Of a stretch of 64,000 nucleotides of DNA, positions 51,885-63,690 are shown piece by piece; position 1 is the stretch's first letter; each line of letters begins with the position of its first letter. The notes below the pieces were generated by a model that saw nothing but the letters and a program-made list of their open reading frames with translations, did no database searches and was not told where the DNA came from. The position numbers and the translations under genes are program-made. Where the stretch lies: contig NC_039518.1 in the NCBI RefSeq assembly GCF_003672135.1, forward strand, positions 4,340,001 through 4,404,000, in the 5' to 3' direction. Source of the stretch: Ooceraea biroi (taxonomy: Eukaryota; Arthropoda; Insecta; Hymenoptera; Formicidae).

Positions 51885-52054
51885 CGGATAGCGTGCTTTT
51901 GCAGTACGAGTCAACAGCGGTGGGGATGGAGTGGGGATGGTCTCGCGGCGCCGCAAGTGAACACTCGTTTCAGACTGCGCCGCGCGGCCGCCGCGAGACC
52001 ATCCCCACTCCATCCCCACCGCTGTTGACTCGTACTGCAAAAGCACGCTATCCG
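51885..52054. repeat. Perfect 66-bp inverted repeat with 38-bp spacer
   Basis: Arms 51885-51950 and 51989-52054 match at all 66 positions (begins CGGATAGCGTGCTTTTGCAG). The arm starts exactly where the element's TIR ends. GC-rich inside an AT-rich element. Confidence 0.95.
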
Positions 52055-52126
52055 GCATCACTGCTATCACGTTATCTTTGACGCAAACTTTATTAATTCC
52101 TATTAAGTTTAGTAATTTTATTAATT

Positions 52127-53209
52127 ATGGTAAATTACACAAACGCCGAAATGGCAGATATGCATTTCGTATACGGTCTTGCTAATGGAAACGCTCGTCA
52201 AGCAAGGCGTATTTACAATAACAGATACCCGAATCGTCAGGTACCTTATATTTCGACTTTCATCAGAATCCATCAACGTCTTATGGAAACAGGATCCTTC
52301 GCAAGGAGGACAACTGATATTCCAGGAAGGCCTAGAACAACTAGGACTCCTGCACTGGAGGAAGCCGTTCTGAATGCAATTGAACATCATCCAGAAACGA
52401 GCACCAGAAAAATTGCTGCTGACCTCCATGTGAGTCATAAGTTAGTATGGACAATATTAAGAGAACAACAATTATATCCTTACCATATTCAACGCGTACA
52501 GGCACTGTTGCCATGAGATTTCCCACAACGTTTAATTTTTTGTCGGTGGATGCAGCAAAAAATCGTACAAAATCCTCAATTCGTTGCAGAGGTACTCTTT
52601 ACTGATGAGGCTAATTTCTCGAGAAACGCTATCGTAAATTTCCATAATAACCATCTTTGGTGTGATGAAAACCCACATGTAATATTAGAATCTCACTTTC
52701 AGGTTCAATTTGCATTTAATGTATGGGTGGGAATTATTGGTGATTTTTTGATTGGTCCTATCTTTCTTCCCTTGAGACTTAACGGTGCTTCGTATCTACA
52801 TTTTCTTGAGGATGAGCTACCTTTGGAAGATATTCCACTCATGCTCAGAAATAGAATGTGGTTTATGCATGATGGCGCTCCACCCCACTTTAGCTTAGCA
52901 GTTCATCAATTTTTGAACAGGAAGTTTGCCAATCGATGGATCGGTCGAGGTACTCAAAGACCAAACCAGTTATGGTCTGCAAGATCCCCAGACTTAAATC
53001 CAGTAGATTTTTTTTTATGGGGATAGCTTAAATCTTTAGTTTACGTTACATCTATTCAAACTGAAGAAGATCTCAGAAATCGCATAATAGATGGATGTGA
53101 GAAAATACGTAACACTCCAGGTATTTTTGAGCGTGTACGTCAATCAATGGAAAGGAGAGTTGAGGCGTGTATCATGCCTGCAGGTGGACATTTTCAGCAG
53201 TTACTGTGA
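52127..53209 (+). pseudogene. Transposase with DUF4817 HTH, two nonsense codons
   Basis: One frame of 360 codons from ATG 52127 to TGA 53209. HTH part MADMHFVYGLANGNARQARR, then PGRPRTTRTP linker, STRKIAADLHVSHKLVW, and the catalytic core VLFTDEANFSRN (Asp), MHDGAPPHFS (Asp), SPDLNPVDFFLWG (Asp). Stops at 52514-52516 (after VQALLP) and 53024-53026 (after FFLWG) are the only lesions, so the copy is fairly young. Confidence 0.92.
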
Positions 53210-53464
53210 TGTTATTATTTTTCTTTTTAGTTACTATTTTCTTTTTCGTTATAATTTTTCTTTTCGGTTACTATTGTTTTTCATTTGTTTCATTTGCAAT
53301 AACACAAACTGTTCTATAATAAACGAAAAGTGAACGAAAACAGTGATGTACTTTTTTTTGGAAAACAAAGCAGTTTAGGACATATGTTTATATGACCTTT
53401 TCTTCTTAAAATAAGCCAAGGAATATCCTCCTTAAGTTTGTCTACTTACTTAGGAAACACCCTG

Positions 53465-53834
53465 TATACAGGGTGGCCCATTTTAATTTATACAGTCGAT
53501 TTTTTTAAAAACTGAAAGAGATACGAAAAAATGTTTCAGACAGACATGTCACGATTTCGAGGGGGACATAAGATGATACCATTGGTTTGACCTTGAATAG
53601 TCGTTTGAAGGTCACGCGAAGATCACCTTCAATTTCTTAAACTGAAACCCCAACTTTTTATTGCAGATTCTTATTCTCCATCGAAAAGTAAGTAACTTTT
53701 GTCTGAAACATTTTTCCGAAAAATGTCATCTTATGTCCTTAAAATGTCCTCAAAACTCATCTTGAAGATCATTTTAAGGACAGAGAAATATGTAACGCTA
53801 CACCAGAATCTGATTTATTTATTACATTTACAGA
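53465..53834. other. MITE-like end and intron before the protease transposon
   Basis: Starts TACAGGGTGGCCCATTTTAA directly at the preceding element's end. Contains TGACCTTGA and GAAGGTCA motifs. Ends with an acceptor tract TTTATTACATTTACAG at about 53834. Confidence 0.5.
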
Positions 53835-55179
53835 TTTTGAAGATGACGCAAACATGACATATTATAGTGAAATCGATAAATTTTTACAAAATATTGAAAA
53901 AAAATCCAAAAAAGAAGATAGTGGAAATCGACCTAATCCGTATTATTGTCCTGATTTTGGAAAACGTCTTCTCAAATTATGTAGATATTTCTCATTATGG
54001 ACTGCCGTTTTATCTACAACAGATAAAAATTTAGTGGCCACTTCCGCTCGTAGTGAGGAATATTTTAGAGAGGTTAAAAATTTAAATTTAACAATAATAA
54101 ATCAAATAGAATCGATAAATTTATTATTTTACATTTAAGATCATTAGCCGGGACGATGAAACTATTAAATGTACCATCGTAACATAAAAGTAAGCCCGAT
54201 AAGAATGTAAGCAATGTAAGTAATGAAGTATCTAATGAAAAAGAAAGATCCAGTGATAAGTGCACTGATATTGATACATACAATAATGGTGACTGTAGTG
54301 TAGAAAGCAACAATTTAAATGTTTTAGAGAATAGCAGTAATGAAAAAAGCGATTTAAATAATGCGTCACATGATATTTCGATAAATCACGTAGCTATTTT
54401 AAATGAAATGGAGACTTGGAAAGGGAAGAACACAATAAAAAAGCGAGGAAAATATTTAGTCGCGTGTCCAGATATCGAAAATATACATAAAAGACCTAAA
54501 TATGGCAAAAATACGACTCTATTATTAATTAACGGTAACGCTTTACCACCAGTTAAAGTAGATAACAAACGCGTCATGGTAAAAAATACCTGTCCTTTTG
54601 ACGCAATTGTACAGTGCATTATTGGCGGGTATAGTGATTGGCCCGAATATAATAAATACATTGAGGAATCATGTAACGCAACATTTGCATTTATTAGAAA
54701 CATCTACACAGGAGGTCTTATACAAAAAGCCTACAATTCAAGAGCTGCAATAATGCAAAATATAATTGCTCCGAAAGGTGGTATTCTAGATTGCGCCACG
54801 AATATTTCCTTTCTTGCAACAAAATTAATGAATGACGTGCCATCCCTCGAATTGTTACGTAAATGTAACGATTGCGGATTTATTAAAAAAGATATAAGTC
54901 CAGTATTAAGTATAAATACCGTTCCGTTTTACCAATACGGTATAAAAGGATTACAAGAAGCAGTAGATCAATGCACGAAGATAAAAAATTTGATATGCAA
55001 TCGTTGCAATAATACGGAAATAACATTCAGTTGCAATGGCGGAAATCATATATTTATAGACATAGAATGCCTCGAAAACGAACAACTAGCATCAAGGCTT
55101 GGATATCCGGGTTCATCAAGGCAATATACATTAGCCGAATTATGCGAAGAAATATATTTCTGCGAGAAACAATATAACC
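53835..55179 (+). pseudogene. MULE-like transposon protein: C-terminal transposase part plus USP-like protease domain
   Basis: After TTTACAG it reads DFEDDANMTYYSEIDKF, then YCPDFGKRLLKLCRYFSLWT and ATSARSEEYF, blocks seen at the end of insect MULE-like transposases. A frameshift near 54100 and a TAA near 54180 follow. Then VKNTCPFDAIVQCIIGGYSD, with the NTC box of a cysteine peptidase (Cys codon 54591-54593), paired cysteines CNRCNN, and CNGGNHIFIDIECLE. The domain is cut at 55179 by a hAT and ends at 58606-58766. Assignment to MULE is tentative, the peptidase call stronger. Confidence 0.6.
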
Positions 55180-55573
55180 TAGTGATTCGGTCTCGCCGAG
55201 ACGAGACGAGACTAGCTCAAGTCTCGTCTCGATCTCGATTTGGTCTCGAAATTTTCGGTCTCGTCTCGGTATCGGCTTGGTCTCGACAATGACAATCTCG
55301 TCTCGATCTCGATCTCGAGTCGAGAGTCTCGGTCTCGATAATCATGATAAGTGTTTTTCTATTCTTTTTCCTGTTCTTATCGCTCGTGCGGTAGCAACGC
55401 GTCAACAAACGCGCGTAGCTAAGAAGCGAGCCGCTTCTTGCTCACGCTTTTTGTTTTAAGAATCGTTCACATATTTTTTAGATTTCACAAAAGGAAATCA
55501 GTTTGCACAGCGCTTTCGCCACAGAATAGTCTCCGTAACTGAGGTTTTGAAAGTAAAGAGTAAATATAAAAAA

Positions 55574-57790
55574 ATGTCCAGTTCAGAAAATGAGAGTACC
55601 GAACAATCGATGCCTAGTTCATCGACGTCGAGTATATTAAAAAACTATTTCTCCTATTCAATAGATGAAAACAAAATGAAATTCGGAAAATGTTTAATAT
55701 GCGAAAGTGAAAAGAAAGTAAAAAAGTTTATAAAAATGAAAAACTCTAATACAAGTGGCTTAAAAAAGCATTTGTTATCTTGTCACCCAAAAGTGTATAA
55801 TGATGCTTACAAAAAAGAAACGCCGCAACTGGCAAGTGGACAACTAACGATTAATCAAGCATTTCAACAGGTAGCGTAAAAATAATTGAAGTATAATATA
55901 TATTTTCATCACATTTAATAGAAGGGTTTAGATTTTACACATATTATGTTACATGCATCTTTATAGGAAGAACAAATTTTATGAAATTTGTTCTTCCTAT
56001 ATTTATGTAACAGAATTAGATAGAAAGAATTCCATTCCATTTTAGAATAAATTGAATTTATATTTAAATACTTACTTTAAAGTAAAAGTTCTTTTTTCAG
56101 ACAAGAAATGTACAAACCCCGTTATCTCAAAGCGAGTTTGATGATTTGGTTGTCAACTGGATGTGCATCAAATATTTGCCTTTTAACTTTTTCGAAGATG
56201 ACGCTATACGATTCTTTTTTCAAAAACTTAACGATAAAATTATAATACCAAGACGGGATTCAATGAGAACGAAAGTAATGCAAAAGTTCGAAAAACTACA
56301 AGAATGCTTAAAAGAAAGTTTAATGGAAAATAAATCAAAAATTTCTTTTACCATTGACGGATGGACTTCTGTGGCAAATAAATCATTCTACGGAATTACA
56401 GCTCATTTCGTAGATAGTAATTGGGAACTACAGTCCGTAGTTTTAGATTTTGTTCCTTCTAACGGAAAACACACAGGAGAAGATATTGCTACAGTTTTTT
56501 ATAACTCGTTACAATCCTTTCACATTGAAAATTAATGTGGGGGAATAACAGTAGATAACGCAGCTGCGAATACCACGTTTATGGAAGAATTGCAAATTCT
56601 TATGGAAAAAAATATTTCCTTTGATGCAAAACAGCAACATTTTCGTTGCTTTGCTCATATATTAAATTTAGGTGTTCAAGATACTTTGAAATTGATGAAG
56701 TTGCAAGATATAACGTATGATAACAAAGATGCCGAAGATGAAGAAATAGAAGACGGTATAAATAACGAACAATCATGCATAACGAAATTGCGAGAAATGT
56801 TTAAAAAAATACGTTCGTCGGAACAATGGCAAATTAAATTACGTAGTTGCTGCAACTCTACAAATGTTAAATATATAATGCCCAATATTGACGTTTCGAG
56901 ACGTTGGAACAGTACATATGACATGGTAAAAACCGGATTGCATTTAAAAAATTCCCTAAATACGCTTTGCGAGAATAACGCAATTTTTTGCATTTAAAAC
57001 TTAATCAAGATGAATGGTTACTTCTTGAAAAATTTTATAAATATTTTAAGGTATTTAAAACCGTGTCGACTTTGCTAGGAGGTGATAAATATGCAACATT
57101 ACCGATGGTAATCGTAGGATTTAATATGCTTTAGATTCTATCGAAAAGCAAATTTTTGAATTAGACAAAAAAATCGATAGAAATGAAATCGACGAATGTT
57201 TACTAACTGCATTTCAAGCAGGGCGCGACAAAATGCTCAAGCATTATTCGAAGACTAATTGGATCTACTGTGCTGCATTGATTTTAGATCCACGACATAA
57301 AATTGAAACTTTTGATATGACTTCATGGGGCAAAGAAATGAAAGCAGAGTAAATAAAACAGTTTTTAGAATTATACAAAAATTATTACGATGAAAAACAA
57401 AACGATGGCAATAATTGCACAGAAACAATTGATACAGATGACGATGATATATGTATTGACTCTCTGTACACGAAACAAATAATAAAAACGCCGCCAATTC
57501 AAGAATTCGAAACGTACATAAATGCGCCAAGAGCATCAAAGGAATCTTTAGTACTAAACTGGTGGAAACAAAATGAAGCAATATATCCTACTTTATCAAT
57601 AATGGCTAAGGATATTTTTGGAATTACCGCCACTTCTGTTCCAGCAGAAAGATTATTTTCTAAGGCGTCATTAGTTATTAGAAAACATAGGAATAGGTTA
57701 AACGAAACATCGGCACGCATGATTTTATGCATAAATTCTTGGCTGACTTGTAGTCTTAAAGATAAAATTCAGAATATTAAAGTATTGTAG
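55574..57790 (+). pseudogene. hAT transposase, two exons, several stops
   Basis: Exon 1, 55574-55870, has MSSSENESTEQSMPSS and a BED finger (CLICESEKKV, GLKKHLLSCH). The intron 55871-56100 starts CAG/GTAGCG and ends TTTTTTCAG. Exon 2 has FTIDGWTSVANKSFYGITAH (Asp), TAA at 56533-56535, GITVDNAAANTTF (Asp), HFRCFAHILNL, DVSRRWNSTYDM, a shift near 56995, TAG/TAA near 57133-57350, and the dimerisation domain with SVPAERLFSKASLV (Glu) ending 57790. Confidence 0.9.
55963..56000. repeat. Perfect 17-bp hairpin in the hAT intron
   Basis: ATAGGAAGAACAAATTT, a 4-nt loop, and the exact inverse (55963-55979, 55984-56000). Confidence 0.9.
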
Positions 57791-58605
57791 TGATAGCCAA
57801 TCTTATAAGTAATCAAAGTTTTTAATTAAAGATTTTTATGTTGTTTTTTGAAGAGTTTAATGTTGGCACGAAAGATTATGTTCTAATAGTATGGCACTAA
57901 ATTCTATTATAAAATAATAAATATATGAAAAATTAATTTAAAAATAAATAATAATTTTATCCAGATTAAATATGTTGAATAGTTTTACATTATCCTTATC
58001 TTATTAATTATTTGAATATTCTTTAAGTTTAAATTTCTCTGACTATATATGAAAATGTGAAAACGTATAAATATATTACACAGAAACATATGTACACACA
58101 CCCATACTATTTTTAAAAATATTATATTATAACATTTATTTATCGCATATATTATTATTATTCTTAATCCTTCAACACCCAATACCTCAAACTCAGCATC
58201 CCAGGTAAGCATACCGAGGAATTTGAGGAATTTTGTTTAAATGGAAGTAGGTCGCCGTTCTGTCGGAGACATAATAATGGCCCCGGCATACATTCTTCGT
58301 GCTTGCGATTGAATTATTATTAACTGAACTGAATTATTATTAATAACATTATTAATGAATAATTATTATTCGCATTAAGAGATTAGGATTCATATTATTA
58401 ACCTAATAAAGTTATGTCTTATACATCAAAAAATTCGAGAATCTCGACGAGACTCTCGATATCGTCGAGACTCTCGGCATTAAAAGTCTCGTCTCGGTCT
58501 CGAATTCAAGTCTTAAGTCTCGTCTCGGTCTCGTCTCGATCTCGTCTCGGTCTCGGCGTCGAGACCGAGACTAGTCTCGGTATCGTTCGAAACACTAATA
58601 TATCC

Positions 58606-58766
58606 CAGGTGAGACAATAGAACACTATATAGCATATATTCGAAAAATAACTGGTAGATGGCAGAAATATGATGGTCTCGCTACCGATAAAAGACCATGT
58701 CTCATAACACACCGCGAATTATTAGAAAAAAAACGTATCCATTTATTATTTTATGTAGAAACTTAA
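58606..58766 (+). pseudogene. USP-like protease domain, C-terminal end after hAT
   Basis: GETIEHYIAYIRKITGRWQK, then YDGL. The H-Y-x-A-Y...W-x-x-Y-D pattern is that of the His/Asp boxes of ubiquitin-specific peptidases, matching the NTC box upstream. With the hAT and one duplication removed, the frame continues exactly from 55178. Stop at 58764-58766. Confidence 0.65.
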
Positions 58767-59410
58767 AAATTATTTCCACAAGAATTTCTCTTACGTTTTT
58801 ATACAGCAAAAACTGAAAAAAAAACTAATAAAAACTAAAAACAAAAAATTATAAAAAAACAAAACAATAAAAAAGTACAAAAAACCAAAACTACAAAAAA
58901 AGTTTTTAAACAAAAAAACATACAAACAACTACAAACGATTCTAAAGATGTCTGCGCAAGTGGATTCGCGATATCTCAACAAATGGCAAAGTTTGCTATT
59001 TTTCATTTAACCAAATGTGAATAACTTTTGAACGGTTCAACTACAAACGAAACGAAAAGCACTACAAACAACTACAAACGATTCTAAGGATGTCTGCGCA
59101 AGCGGATTCGCGATATCTCAACAAATGGCAAAGTTTGCTATTTTTCATTTAACCAAATGTGAATAACTTTTGAACGGTTCAACTACAAACGAAAGGAAAA
59201 GCACTACAAACAACTACAAACGATTCTAAAGATGTCTGCGCAAGTGAATTCGCGATATCTCAACAAATGGCAAAGTTTGCTATTTTTCATTTAAACAAAT
59301 GTGAATAACTTTTGAACGGTTCAACTACAAACGAAACGAAAAGCACTACAAACAACTACAAACGATTCTAAAGAAGACTGCGCAAGCGGATTCGCGATAT
59401 CTCAATGTCG
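58767..59410. repeat. A-rich tract and 142-bp tandem repeat (about 3.4 copies)
   Basis: A-rich 58790-58915, then units beginning near GATTCTAAAGATGTCTGCGC at 58938, 59080, 59222 and 59364, period exactly 142 bp with few differences; the last unit diverges after GACTGCGC. ACTACAAAC is repeated within each unit. Confidence 0.9.
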
Positions 59411-61001
59411 GGTGCGAGACATTTTTAAAAATTTTTGTATTTTTTAATGGTTAAAACTACAAACGAAATTATTGTTACTACAAACAACTACAAACGAAAT
59501 GCTACCATTTCCTGTATTAAAAAATTAATTTTTTAAAAGTCGGGTGCTAGGTTTACATAGGTAAGAAATGTTACCTGACAGCTTGCGCTTCATGTATCAC
59601 GTAAAAATAAAAAATCTACTTCCAATAATATTAATAAAAAGAAAATGTTATTATTGCAATGCGTATGCAGAAATATCAAAAAGGCAATTGTATTTTCGTA
59701 CATGCAATCTTTATATTGATATTAACAAGAGAAGCAACAGTCAGCTGTCGTCTTTAGCACTTTGCGTTGTACCATATCTGAGCGCGCGAACTTTAGACAA
59801 CTTGATTCGTTAACTATAAATGCTTATAATTCAAAAAGTATTATAGCCTCGACATTTTAGTATTAGGATTTTCGTCTCCAAATGATCTCAGGAATCTACC
59901 CTGTAGCGTTGATGCGAGCTTTACGGGACACCCTGTATATTCAAATAATAACTCTTACTAAATGAATAATGAACTAATAATTCAATAGCGAACTAATTAC
60001 TAGTAATGTAATAACTAAATTCTTAAATTAAACGATTTATACGTTTCGCGCAATTGGTTTTTCGTTTTCTTGATTAATTATTAATTAATTAATTAATTTT
60101 GACTTAATTTGTTTAAACCCATATAAGTTTTAAACTACGGATGTTGCACGAATTTTTCACTGTCTACGCGAAGCAAGGACTTGAGTTTGACATATATTAC
60201 AAAGGCCACCTTCTCGAATAACCCGCACTAGGTTTCACCCGTCGCTCGTTGTTTGTTAAAAAGTTATTAACAAAAGAAGTTTCGAAAATGTAGTAGTTAT
60301 TTTGAATATTTAAAGACATAAACGACGAATATGTATATGAACGAAGGAAGGAAAGTCATTTAAAGCAGCGAATCGTTAATATTTAGAATAGTTTCTTTTA
60401 CTATAAGTAAAACAAACCTGATATAAGTAAAACAAAATTGATAATTTATTAAAATCTTTTACACGAAGCGTATTGAAAAATGATGTATATTTGTTTAATG
60501 AATAGTGACTTTTCAATTTTTGCAATATCTCGTAAATTAATGATGCTAGAATAAAAATTTTTGTACAGGTACTAACAGACTGGCGAAAAATGGTGCTCAA
60601 CGAAAGTTGTTGGTCAGTTCTAAACTAATGAGTTTTTCTTAAATTTGATGGTACCGTTGAGTTCCTCTTATTACCCAAACTAACCCTATATAGTTATAAA
60701 AAATTATTTCTCTACGGTTAAGATTTTCATCGCTTAATTAACAAATAAAAATATCGACAATTTTGAAATTTCAAAGTCGTACGATCCCTTGATATGGTTC
60801 ATGAACAATTATTATATACTTCCTATTCATCTAACTTCATTCCTTCAATTGTTATAAACAATGACTTATGGTTTTTCATAACAAATGTCCTTAAATATTT
60901 CTATGCATTTTTGTTATATACGCAAATGACTATATAATCGTATGATTAAATTTATTATAAATGTATAATACATATTTCTTTGAATCGCCAGCAACTTCAT
61001 T
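59411..61001. other. Non-coding, repeat-derived
   Basis: Contains a CACCCTGTA end at about 59930-59940, and at about 60190-60430 a sequence related in inverse to the right part of the 16091-18643 element (AAAAAGTTATTAAC, TTTCGAAAATGTAGTAGTTA). No gene supported; the frame at 59568-59813 is unrecognised. Confidence 0.5.
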
Positions 61002-61195
61002 TAATTGACAAATTCTTAAATTGCGCAAGACCGGCAGAGTGTCAGATGGTCGGACAATATTTTTGTGCATTAGATGCAATGATTATTTAGGAATCTATTT
61101 TTCAACCACCATAATCATTGCATCTGATGCACAAAACTATTGTCCGACCATCTGACACTCTGCCGGTCTTGCGCAATTTAAGAATTTGTCAATTA
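61002..61195. repeat. 194-bp foldback MITE
   Basis: TAATTGACAAATTCTTAAAT...GCGCAAGACCGGCAGAG at the left pairs over more than 80 bp with the right arm ending TTGTCAATTA; loop about 30 bp. No coding sequence. Confidence 0.9.
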
Positions 61196-62010
61196 TTATA
61201 AATGTAATTGTTATTATAAAATTCATTTGTTTATAACGAATTTTTATTGTATTTGAAAAATTTTAAATGTTCCTATATCTAATTGATCTCCTTAATGCAA
61301 CGGTGTACATAAAATATATTGTTATAATGACACCTTTAATTATTTATGTATATATAGTATGTCTAATAGCTAACGTTATGAAATACCCGAAAAGTATTGT
61401 AATCAATGTATTATAACGTGCTATAATGGCTTTTTAGTGGGTTTCCAAATTTTATGCATGTTTTTATGTTTTTCCCATTTTTTCATATATATAATATATG
61501 TATCTATTTACCTTATTCGCAATATGTGTATAGCTTTATGATTCTAATGCGTTAATATAGTTTTAATGTTTTTACTCTTTTATGTGTTTTTGGATTTTTC
61601 ATTTATCCTCTTAACTATTGATTAATAAAATCGGTAATGATTAATAAAATACAAATGGTAAGATGTTTGATATAATAGTGTAAATGGTTAATACTTAAAC
61701 AAAAGTCGGTAATTGGTTAGGTGTAGTGAATATGTGATTGCCGGTAACCTTTCTTATATGAATATACAGTTGTCGGTAGCGAACTTAATGACATACTTTG
61801 GTTGATGGTAAATGTCAATGGTAAGTTATAATATTAGCAATATGTTGGTAATTTATTTCGTAATTCTAGCGAAAATTCATTTATTTCGTAAATGGGTTAA
61901 ATAAACAAAAAATAAAATTTTTAAGGTTGCCAGACATCACTGAATGTCACACTCCAAAGTAGTGATTCCCAATTCCTTGGTAACCTTGTTAATAAAGTTT
62001 TTTGTGGTGG
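61196..62010. other. AT-rich non-coding
   Basis: Nothing recognised apart from GGTAA-type short repeats (61630-61850). 61920-62010 probably contains the 3' end of the minus-strand LINE. Confidence 0.4.
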
Positions 62011-63690
62011 TCAATTTTGCCGGCGGATTTGTTCGGCCCCCTCCTGCAGCATCACCTGCTCGCAGAAAGAGGAGACCGCCCTCCAGTTCCTCTCGCTCCC
62101 GACCATCTTCCTCATGACGGTCGGGAGCGACAGGTCCCCCCTAATTACCTCCGTAAGGACACGGCGTTCCACACCCCACGCTGGACACTCAGCAAGGGTG
62201 TGGTCCGCCGTGTCCCTTTCCGTCTCGCAGTGGTGGCAGTGTGGTTCGCGCTCCTTCCCGATACGATACAGGAACTCCCCGAAACACCCGTGTCCGGAGA
62301 GAACCTGTGTCGTCCTATACGTCAGCGACCCCCATCCCCTGTCCACCCACTCGCAGAGGATGGGCTGGACGGCCCCGGCGACCCTCCGACCCGATTCTCC
62401 CGGGTCAGAGAGTCGCCGCTGCCACTTCTGTAGCACCGCCCTTCTCCCTTGGTCCCTCAGGGCCCCCTTTGCCCGGGCCGTCAGCACGACACCCCACTCT
62501 CGCAGCTCCCGCCGGCGGAGGTACGCGTTAGCGTGCCCCTCCGCCAGCAGCTCCACGGAGGGGGGGGGGTGCCCGCCAAGGCCAGCGCCGCTCTATGGGA
62601 GACGGTGCGATACGCCCTCGCGACCCTTCCCGCTAGCCGCCTCTCGGCGGCCCTCACCACCTGGAGGGCCCGCCGAGAGGCCGCGAGGTCCCTCGCCCAG
62701 ACCGGCGCCCCGTATAGGGCAATCGATCGCACCGCTCCCACCAACAAGCGGCGCACCCGCGTCTCCGGCCCACCGAGGTTCGGGAGGAGGCGACTCAGCA
62801 CGTTGGTCGTCCCCTTCAACCTCCGGGCCAATCCCCGGAAGTGTTCCCCGAAGGACCAGGCGCCATCCAGGGTGAGGCCAAGATACTTCATCTTGGTCCC
62901 CACTGGGACGCTGACCCCACCGATCCTGATCTCGGCCGGAGGCGGCAGACCCCGGCGATGGTTGAAAAAGAACATCGCCTGGGTCTTCTGCGGTGCCACC
63001 TTCAGGCCGGCCTCCCTGATAGCGCGGACCACCACTGCCACCGCCCGCTCCGCCAATCCTATCGCCTCCCCCCAGCTCGGACCCTCGGCCATCACGCAGG
63101 TGTCGTCGGTATAACACCTCACGTGACAGCCGGGTGGGAGAACGGCGCGCGTAACCCTCTCGTACGCGAATCTCCACAGGGTCGGTCCCACGACCGACCC
63201 CTGCGGAACCCCGCACTCCACCTCGCGGGTCATGGTGCGCCCGTCCCGGACGACCCACTTCAGTGACCTGTCCCGGAAGTACTCCAGGATCACCCTCGCG
63301 AGGTAGGGAGGGAGGAGCTGCGTTCACATCTCCTCCACAATCACTCCCTAAGGGAGGGAGTTGAAGGCATTCACTATGTCCAGTGACACCGCCACCACAA
63401 CTCCCCCCCTCGAGACAGCGGCCTCCGTGAGGGCCCTGACACTCAACACGGCGTCCACCGTGGAGCGGCCCTCACGGAAGCCGAACTGTCTCTCCTCCTC
63501 ACCCGGAGCACCCGCAGGGAAGTACCGGACGAGACGGCCCGCCATCACCCGCTCGAACAGCTTGCCGATCTCGTCTAGCAAGCATATCGGCCGGTACTTG
63601 TGCACCGCCGTCGCGCCTCCCCCGCCTTTCGGGATAAGGACCAACTTGGCCCTCTTCCAAGCTGAGGGGAAGCGTCCCTCCCTCAAAAGC
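62011..63690 (-). pseudogene. Non-LTR retrotransposon RT fragment (R1-like)
   Basis: Minus strand from 63690: FPSAWKRAKLVLIPKGG, YRPICLLDEIGKLFERV, FGFREGRSTVDAVL, SLDIVNAFNSLP, then two in-frame stops near 63330-63350, CGVPQGSVVGPTLW, CYTDDTCVMA (YxDD box), KYLGLTLDG. The frame shifts in a run of Gs at about 62557-62567, and the C-terminal knuckle follows (CHHCETERDTADHTLAECPAW), stop at 62011. 5' truncated: endonuclease missing. Very GC-rich compared with the flanks. Confidence 0.82.

Larger units (their letters stand above)
51747..53464 (+). mobile_element. DUF4817-type Tc1/mariner-superfamily element with 141-bp TIRs
   Basis: TIRs CAGGGTGTTTCCTAAGTAAG onward (51747-51888) and the inverse (53324-53464), nearly identical; TA on both sides (51745-51746, 53465-53466). 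1718 bp. A perfect inverted repeat of two 66-bp arms (51885-52054) lies between the left TIR and the transposase. Confidence 0.93.
55180..58597 (+). mobile_element. hAT element with TCTCG-rich subterminal repeats
   Basis: Ends TAGTGATTCGGTCTCG and, inverted, TAGTGTTTCGAACG. Target duplication ATATAACC (55172-55179) versus ATATATCC (58598-58605). Both ends carry dozens of TCTCG/CGAGA pentamers (55190-55345; 58433-58585). 3.4 kb, with a BED-finger hAT transposase. 57791-58430 is AT-rich and non-coding. Confidence 0.92.

Noticed and set aside
59568..59813. 81-codon frame with CYYCNAY
   Set aside because: One C-x2-C pair only, in AT-rich repeat sequence; nothing to support a gene.
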